Below, in pieces: positions 5,383 to 10,353 of a stretch of 10,353 bases of DNA. The position numbers and the translations under genes were made by a program. Position 1 is the stretch's first letter, and the number at the start of each line of letters is the position of its first letter. A model generated the notes under the pieces. The model had not been told where the DNA came from, did not search any database, and saw only the letters and a list, made by a program, of their open reading frames with translations. The stretch is from Sulfurimonas sp. (lineage in GTDB: Bacteria; Campylobacterota; Campylobacteria; Campylobacterales; Sulfurimonadaceae), in assembly GCA_015487435.1 (NCBI GenBank), contig WFPU01000078.1, forward strand, positions 1 through 10,353. Direction: 5' to 3'.

Positions 5383-7728
5383 ATGGCTGAGCTCGAAGAA
5401 GAGATAATTATTATTAATGAGAGTGATGTTGCAGCTGATTACAAAGCAGAATCAAACACTCCAAAACTTAAAAGTGATAATAAAAAGAAAAAAATAATTA
5501 TTTTTTCTGTTATTGGAGTTGTTTTACTAATTATAATAACTATTAGTCTTGTATTAGTGTTTAGTGCATCTAAAGATAAAAAACAAGATTATTCGTTAGA
5601 CTACATAGAAGAAAAGCTAGATGAAAACAATCAAGAGAGTGTAAAACTTAGTAAATTAGAAAATATGATTGCAAAAGCAAACTACCTTTACTCTCATGGT
5701 TCTAAACAAAAAGCTTTAAATCTATATGAAAAAATTGCAGAGTATAGTGAATCGATTTCTTTATATAACCTAGGTGTATCTCAATTAAAAAGTGAACAAT
5801 ACGATACTGCTTTAAAAACATTTGCAAAGGCAATATTAAATGGTGAAAAGAGATGCGTAAGTGCTATAAATGCAGCGGTTTGTTCACTTCACTTAAAAGA
5901 TGAAAAAAGTTTTAATTATTATATAGATTTAGCCTATGCATATCTTCCTAATGAGAAAAAATCACCATTATATTCATATTATTACACATTGATTCAGTAC
6001 TATTCAAATAATTATTTAGAAGCACTAAGCTCATTAAATAATCCTACAACAGATGTATATCCAGAGGTGCAAAAGCACTTAAGTGCAAGGATAAATGCCT
6101 TGTATGGTAATAATTATGATGCTGTAGAAAACCTAGAAAAGGAGTATCAAAAAAGTGATGCTTTTTCTATTGGTTTGCTTTATGCAAGAGTTGGTGATTT
6201 AACATTGGCAAAACAATATTTCAAAGATGCTATGAGAGAAAATATTGAACCTGTTAAATCAGCATTAGCGTTGAGTTATATATATCTAAAATCAGGTCTT
6301 GTAGCCTCTGGTGGAAAATTAATAGAAAATACAACAGATATGTTTGCTGAGGAAGTTTATAAACCATACCCAATAAAGGTTACACTAAAAGATGAGTTAT
6401 TTGATTCTGCTAAAGCACAAGATAGTTATAGGGCAAATATAGTTAATGATAAATTTATAAATTTTCATAAAATATTTTATTATTCGCCATATAAAATATT
6501 TGATGCACATAAGACTATAAGTTATATACGTAAGGGAAATTCAAATATGTTTATAGATAATATAGAGAGTGCTCAAACTTATTTAAATAAAAGTACAACA
6601 TCATCTAGCGTAAATAAAGGTATAGTTCAAGCAATTAAAATGGCTTTATCATTTAAGATAAGACAAGCAAATGAAAAATTAAACGAATTAGTAAAAATAC
6701 AACCTAAACATTCAATTTTAAACTATAATCTTGGGCTTACTTATGCTCAATTAGGAGATATTCCACAAGCATACAAATATTTTATAAGATCATTTCATCT
6801 AGATGCTAAAAATTATTTATCAGGTGTTTATGGTGTAATGTGTGCTAAATTATTAGATAAAGAACACACTAAATTACTCGCAACAATAAAAGAATCGATA
6901 TCGTTAGAAGAAGATAGTGAAAATATTAAACTTATTAAAACTCTTTTACAAATTAGTGATAATAATGCTATAAGTGCGATTGATTGGTTGTATAATGATT
7001 ATAAACAAAGACCAATATATCTAGCATTAGAGGTAGTTATTGCGTTGGAGTTGAACAATAAAGATATTGCTTCTCGCGCTACAAAAGCTCTTGTTGCCCT
7101 CTCTCCTAACGATATTTTGCCACATATGATGTATATAGATGCTCATTTTAATGAATTAAAACAAAAAGAGTATGCTTTTAAAGTTATGAACTATTTAAAA
7201 GAACAAAAATTTAATTTTGACGATCTGTATTATGGTCCATATATTACTAGATATCTATATATACAGCAAAATCTAATTACAGGTAAATTGTTTTTCTTAA
7301 GAAAACAGCTTCGAGATGTTTTGGAAACTACAGTAAATAATACACAAGAGATTGTAAGTTCTTTAGCTTTAGCTTCTCTGTATGATAAGAGATATGAAGA
7401 GTCATATGTTCTTTATAATCATCTTATAGATAATTTAAAGGTACGTGACTCTAATACTTTGTTTTTAGGAGCAGTAGCATCTACAGCAGCTGAGCATTCA
7501 GCTAATGCAATAGCATTACTAGAATTGGCTAAGATTAAAAATCGCACAAATAAAGAGAGCAGGTATGCACTTGGACTTCTATACTTAGAAGCTCAAAATA
7601 ATAGTGGAGCAACAATTCAATTTAAACAGATTGGAGATGAAGGTTTTACATCTAGATATTTTAACTTTGAGATAGATACACAAAAGCTGTATACATATAA
7701 AATTTTAGCTAATAAAGATAAGCCATAA
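5383..7728 (+). CDS. Membrane-anchored periplasmic TPR protein, possibly the flagellar motor scaffold PflB
   Basis: A 781-residue protein with an acidic N-terminal tail (1-33), a lysine cluster (34-37) and one hydrophobic segment (about 38-60, rich in I, V and L). A charged stretch and a long helical region to the C-terminus follow. Lysines before the segment suggest the N-terminus is cytoplasmic and about 720 residues are periplasmic. TPR-like helix pairs with the L-G-x-Y/A spacing are visible at about 92-125, 126-159, 261-290, 445-478 and 727-760; the region between is also helical and probably holds divergent repeats. The layout (short cytoplasmic tail, one membrane segment, about 700 residues of TPR) and length resemble Campylobacter jejuni PflB (Cj0390), which sits in the periplasmic disk structure that recruits stator units. 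That assignment is inference from architecture; another secretion or envelope scaffold is possible. A good ribosome binding site (TAAGG) supports the start. Its end overlaps the convergent Psd-related gene by 20 bases. Confidence 0.75.
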   Translation: MAELEEEIIIINESDVAADYKAESNTPKLKSDNKKKKIIIFSVIGVVLLIIITISLVLVFSASKDKKQDYSLDYIEEKLDENNQESVKLSKLENMIAKANYLYSHGSKQKALNLYEKIAEYSESISLYNLGVSQLKSEQYDTALKTFAKAILNGEKRCVSAINAAVCSLHLKDEKSFNYYIDLAYAYLPNEKKSPLYSYYYTLIQYYSNNYLEALSSLNNPTTDVYPEVQKHLSARINALYGNNYDAVENLEKEYQKSDAFSIGLLYARVGDLTLAKQYFKDAMRENIEPVKSALALSYIYLKSGLVASGGKLIENTTDMFAEEVYKPYPIKVTLKDELFDSAKAQDSYRANIVNDKFINFHKIFYYSPYKIFDAHKTISYIRKGNSNMFIDNIESAQTYLNKSTTSSSVNKGIVQAIKMALSFKIRQANEKLNELVKIQPKHSILNYNLGLTYAQLGDIPQAYKYFIRSFHLDAKNYLSGVYGVMCAKLLDKEHTKLLATIKESISLEEDSENIKLIKTLLQISDNNAISAIDWLYNDYKQRPIYLALEVVIALELNNKDIASRATKALVALSPNDILPHMMYIDAHFNELKQKEYAFKVMNYLKEQKFNFDDLYYGPYITRYLYIQQNLITGKLFFLRKQLRDVLETTVNNTQEIVSSLALASLYDKRYEESYVLYNHLIDNLKVRDSNTLFLGAVASTAAEHSANAIALLELAKIKNRTNKESRYALGLLYLEAQNNSGATIQFKQIGDEGFTSRYFNFEIDTQKLYTYKILANKDKP

Positions 7729-8341
7729 TTGATTCACAGGCTTTTAATTCCATTCCAACAACTACATCTAGCTTTGTATTTTTTGGAAAATAAACGTTTG
7801 TAATCCCTTTTGTCATTAAACCATATCTTGAGCCTTGGACTAATCTTTTGGATACAAAGGCATCAAATTTAATATCACTAAATCCTAATACATTTTGATG
7901 CGTTACTTTGATTTTGTTTGAGTTGCTATCTTCAAATACAAACTCTACATTTTCATTTAGTTTATCTCTTAATTTAGAAAGTTTAGATAGTTTTGCTCCT
8001 CTTAAAACATTGATGCTTTTGAGATTAGATTCAATAGGTGTTCTTAAAATAGATACATTAAAATAAGAACTTTCTATACTTATTTTATATGAAAAATTAC
8101 TATCATGCAGTTCTTGTATGGAAGTGATAACTCCATCAACTGGACTGACAATACCACCTTTTTCAAATGATGGTACTTCTCTCTCTGGATTTCTAAATAT
8201 GTATAAAAATAGTAGTATTGCTAAAAATGAAAAAAACTGTAAAAATTCTAAATCTAAAAACCCTAATACTAAAAAAGCTATGAAAGAGTATGCAACATAA
8301 CTCCAACCCTCTTTAGCTAATGGTAAAAGATTATTTTTCAT
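7709..8341 (-). CDS. Phosphatidylserine decarboxylase-related membrane protein, apparently lacking catalytic residues
   Basis: A 210-residue protein of the short Psd-like family. Residues 15-48 are hydrophobic (one or two membrane segments). FRNPER (49-54) and SPVDG (66-70) follow, both typical of Psd, and then a C-terminal lipoyl-like part ending VVVGMELKACESIMAYL. True short Psd enzymes have a histidine in DVHVNRAP and self-cleave at FGS to form a pyruvoyl group from the serine. Here the first motif reads NVSILRTP (95-102), with Ser for His. The second aligns with KGIT before NVYFP (178-186), with no serine. Decarboxylase activity is therefore doubtful. The start is ATG 8341, which has AAGGA eight bases upstream; an ATG at 8374 would add 11 residues lying inside ftsH. 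Campylobacter and Helicobacter carry a similar 'Psd-related' gene after ftsH and a separate true psd elsewhere. It overlaps ftsH by 11 bases and is probably co-transcribed with it. Confidence 0.8.
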   Translation of the reverse strand: MKNNLLPLAKEGWSYVAYSFIAFLVLGFLDLEFLQFFSFLAILLFLYIFRNPEREVPSFEKGGIVSPVDGVITSIQELHDSNFSYKISIESSYFNVSILRTPIESNLKSINVLRGAKLSKLSKLRDKLNENVEFVFEDSNSNKIKVTHQNVLGFSDIKFDAFVSKRLVQGSRYGLMTKGITNVYFPKNTKLDVVVGMELKACESIMAYLY

Positions 8342-10304
8342 CTTCTTTTTCCTTGTCTTGTGCCATTTTAGCATCTTGTTTTAACTCTTCAGCTATCTCA
8401 TCGTCTACAATTTCAACTTTAGAGTCTATATTGTTTTCCTCTTCGAATTTAATTATTATTGCACGAACCTCTTCACCCGAGATATTCTCTTTTTTGTAAA
8501 GTAGTTTAACCATATCTTCAATAGCACCATCATACTCTTTTAGGCGCTCTAAAACTGCTTTATATCTCTCATCTAAAGATGATTTTATAAAAGCATCCAT
8601 ATCTTGAGCCATTTTGTCACTATACTCACGAGTAGCAGGACCACCTGCGCCAAGGAAAGATTGACGAGATTTTTCTAGTACCATTAAACCAGCTATATCA
8701 CTCATACCATATGTTTGAACCATAGATTTAATAATATCAGTAGCACGCTCTAAATCATTTCCAGCACCAGTTGAGATTTCACCAATAAAAACTTCCTCAG
8801 CTGCACGACCACCAAGTAGTACATCTACTTCAGCCCAAAGTTCGTGCTTTTGCATCATAAATTTGTTTTCTTCAGGTGTGTTTAGTGTATAACCTAGAGC
8901 TGCTAATCCACGAGGTACAATTGATACTTTAGATACTTTTTTAGCACCTTTTGTAGTCTCAGCTAATAATGCATGTCCACTCTCATGATATGCAACAATT
9001 TTTTTCTCTTTAGGATTAATTCTTCTTGATTTTTTTGCAAGTCCAGCAATTGCACGCTCTACAGATTCAAATAGATCTTTTTGTTTAACAGTTTTTTGGC
9101 TTTTACGACCAGCTAAAAGTGCTGCTTCGTTTATAACATTTGCTAAATCAGCTCCAGCTAAACCAGCAGTTAGTCGAGCTACCTCTTCAACATCAACATC
9201 TGAATCCATTTTTACATCTTTCATATGTACTTTTAGGATTTTTACACGACCTTCGAAGTCTGGTTTATCAACTAATACTTGTCTATCAAAACGACCAGGG
9301 CGAAGTAGTGCTTGGTCAAGAATCTCAGGCCTATTAGTAGCTGCTAAAATAATTATAGGAGTATCTGTTCCAAAACCATCCATCTCAGCAAGAAGTTGAT
9401 TTAGTGTTTGCTCACGTTCATCATTTCCACCCATTTGTGCACCAGCTGAACGACTTTTACCAATAGCATCAATCTCATCTATAAAGATAATACTAGGGGC
9501 ATCTTTTTTGGCTTGTTCAAACAAGTCACGGACGCGAGCAGCACCAACACCAACAAACATCTCTATAAAACTAGAACCAGTTACTGAAAAAAATGGAACA
9601 TCAGCTTCTCCAGCTACAGCTTTAGCCAAAAGTGTCTTACCAGTACCGGGTGATCCAACCAATAAAACACCTTTTGGAATTTTTGCACCAATCTCAACAT
9701 ATCGAGCTGGGTATTTTAAGAAGTCAACTATCTCTTGAACTTCCTCTTTTGCTTCTTCCACTCCAGCTACATCATCAAATTTTGTTTTTGGTTTTTCAGA
9801 GTTAATCATTTTTTTAGATCCACCCATACCAAGGATACCGCCACCCATATTTTTTTGCATTCGACCAGCAAAAAACATCCATATACCCATAATGATTAAA
9901 AATGGAAATAACCATCCAAACATCTCTGTAAACCAGTTAGTTTCACTAAAACCTGTATATTCAATCCCTTGTTTGTCAAGTTCTTTTACTAAGTCTGTAT
10001 CACCTCTAATAATTCTAGTAGTATATATATTACCATCAGCAGAAGTTGCCTTTATATAACTTTGACCAATCTCAACCTTATTTACACTTTTAGTAGTTAC
10101 TAAGTTTTTTAACTCAGAATAGCTTACTTGTTGAGTTCTTTGATTTCCTTTGCCTGAGTTCAGTGTTGAGTTTTCACCAACAAGTGTTTTAAATAGTAAA
10201 ATTATTACTACTGAGAATATTGCAAATGTTATTAATGGATTTTGGTTAAAAAAATTATTATTATCATTTTTATTGTTTTTATTATTATTCGAATTGTTTT
10301 GCAT
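8331..10304 (-). CDS. ftsH: ATP-dependent zinc metalloprotease FtsH
   Basis: A complete 657-residue AAA+ membrane protease that extracts and degrades membrane proteins and unstable cytoplasmic regulators as a hexamer in the inner membrane. Order of parts: Asn/Lys-rich N-terminal tail (1-22), membrane segment (about 24-42), periplasmic domain (about 43-125), second membrane segment (about 130-147), AAA+ domain, protease domain. Motifs: Walker A GSPGTGKT (217-224, with Ser where GPPGTGKT is common), pore loop FVG (250-252), Walker B IIFIDE (272-277), second region of homology with TNRPEILD and the RPGRFDR arginine fingers (323-341), zinc site HESGH (440-444), and the third zinc ligand Asp in NDLERATD (Asp517). 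The acidic, lysine-rich tail after 620 is typical of degradable or flexible C-termini. Upstream AGGAA is about 12 bases from the ATG, a loose ribosome binding site. It follows a probable prmA end by 16 bases and overlaps the Psd-related gene, matching the prmA-ftsH-psd-like order of Campylobacterota. Confidence 0.97.
   Translation of the reverse strand: MQNNSNNNKNNKNDNNNFFNQNPLITFAIFSVVIILLFKTLVGENSTLNSGKGNQRTQQVSYSELKNLVTTKSVNKVEIGQSYIKATSADGNIYTTRIIRGDTDLVKELDKQGIEYTGFSETNWFTEMFGWLFPFLIIMGIWMFFAGRMQKNMGGGILGMGGSKKMINSEKPKTKFDDVAGVEEAKEEVQEIVDFLKYPARYVEIGAKIPKGVLLVGSPGTGKTLLAKAVAGEADVPFFSVTGSSFIEMFVGVGAARVRDLFEQAKKDAPSIIFIDEIDAIGKSRSAGAQMGGNDEREQTLNQLLAEMDGFGTDTPIIILAATNRPEILDQALLRPGRFDRQVLVDKPDFEGRVKILKVHMKDVKMDSDVDVEEVARLTAGLAGADLANVINEAALLAGRKSQKTVKQKDLFESVERAIAGLAKKSRRINPKEKKIVAYHESGHALLAETTKGAKKVSKVSIVPRGLAALGYTLNTPEENKFMMQKHELWAEVDVLLGGRAAEEVFIGEISTGAGNDLERATDIIKSMVQTYGMSDIAGLMVLEKSRQSFLGAGGPATREYSDKMAQDMDAFIKSSLDERYKAVLERLKEYDGAIEDMVKLLYKKENISGEEVRAIIIKFEEENNIDSKVEIVDDEIAEELKQDAKMAQDKEKEDEK
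8350..8354 (-). promoter_or_regulatory. Ribosome binding site deciding the start of the Psd-related gene
   Basis: AAGGA on the minus strand, eight bases before the ATG at 8341 and inside the last codons of ftsH. It favours this start over the upstream in-frame ATG at 8374. Confidence 0.65.
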
Positions 10305-10320
10305 CTATTTTAAGTTCCTG

Positions 10321-10353
10321 TTATCTTTGTAAAATTAGTGTCACCCATTCATC
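10321..10353 (-). CDS. prmA: C-terminal end of an upstream gene, probably prmA (ribosomal protein L11 methyltransferase), cut by the window edge
   Basis: Ten codons and a TAA stop in one frame read DEWVTLILQR. The frame is open to the window edge, and the stop falls 16 bases before the ftsH start, as expected for an operon partner. In Helicobacter and Campylobacter the gene directly before ftsH is prmA, and an E-W near the C-terminus is common in PrmA. The identification rests mainly on that gene order; the fragment is too short for a firm call. Confidence 0.45.
   Translation of the reverse strand, partial: DEWVTLILQR

Noticed and set aside
7709..8374. ATG at 8374 as the start of the Psd-related gene
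   Set aside because: The ATG at 8341 has an AAGGA site eight bases upstream. The extra 11 residues of the longer form are encoded in the ftsH acidic/lysine-rich tail and are not family-like.

Overview
The window is AT-rich, densely packed chromosomal DNA that looks like a member of the Campylobacterota (former Epsilonproteobacteria), probably a Sulfurimonas- or Arcobacter-like organism. The strongest clue is HobA, a DnaA-binding protein known only from this lineage. It sits in the order nudH/rppH - lysC - hobA - holB - folP, which I recall from Helicobacter and Campylobacter. The second clue is the minus-strand order (prmA) - ftsH - Psd-related gene, also familiar from those genomes. Family assignments rest on motifs read by eye; no database search was possible.

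Layout. Positions 1-61 hold no gene I can support. A hemW-type radical SAM gene (62-1114) runs on the minus strand. A divergent intergenic region (1115-1318) separates it from the plus-strand genes. That region contains a roughly 124-bp palindromic element and a good sigma-70 type promoter for the plus-strand operon. The operon nudH, lysC, hobA, holB, folP (1319-5303) is very tight, with gaps of 1 and 7 nt and then overlaps of 14 and about 11 nt. It combines mRNA 5'-end processing, aspartate-family amino acid synthesis, control of replication initiation, the clamp loader and folate synthesis. After a 79-nt leader comes a 781-residue membrane-anchored TPR protein (5383-7728), possibly the flagellar motor scaffold PflB. 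It meets the minus-strand block tail to tail, with a 20-nt overlap of the two coding regions. The minus-strand block is a Psd-related membrane protein (7709-8341), ftsH (8331-10304), and the last ten codons of an upstream gene that is probably prmA (10321-10353).

Most of the window is conserved housekeeping DNA and I see no phage, CRISPR, toxin-antitoxin or defence system. Four points deserve a second look. The palindromic repeat has two arms that differ by substitutions preserving each local hairpin. The Psd-related protein appears to have lost both the pyruvoyl-forming serine and the catalytic histidine. The dihydropteroate synthase has altered substrate loops. A well-placed ribosome binding site and ATG inside lysC suggest a separately translated regulatory subunit.
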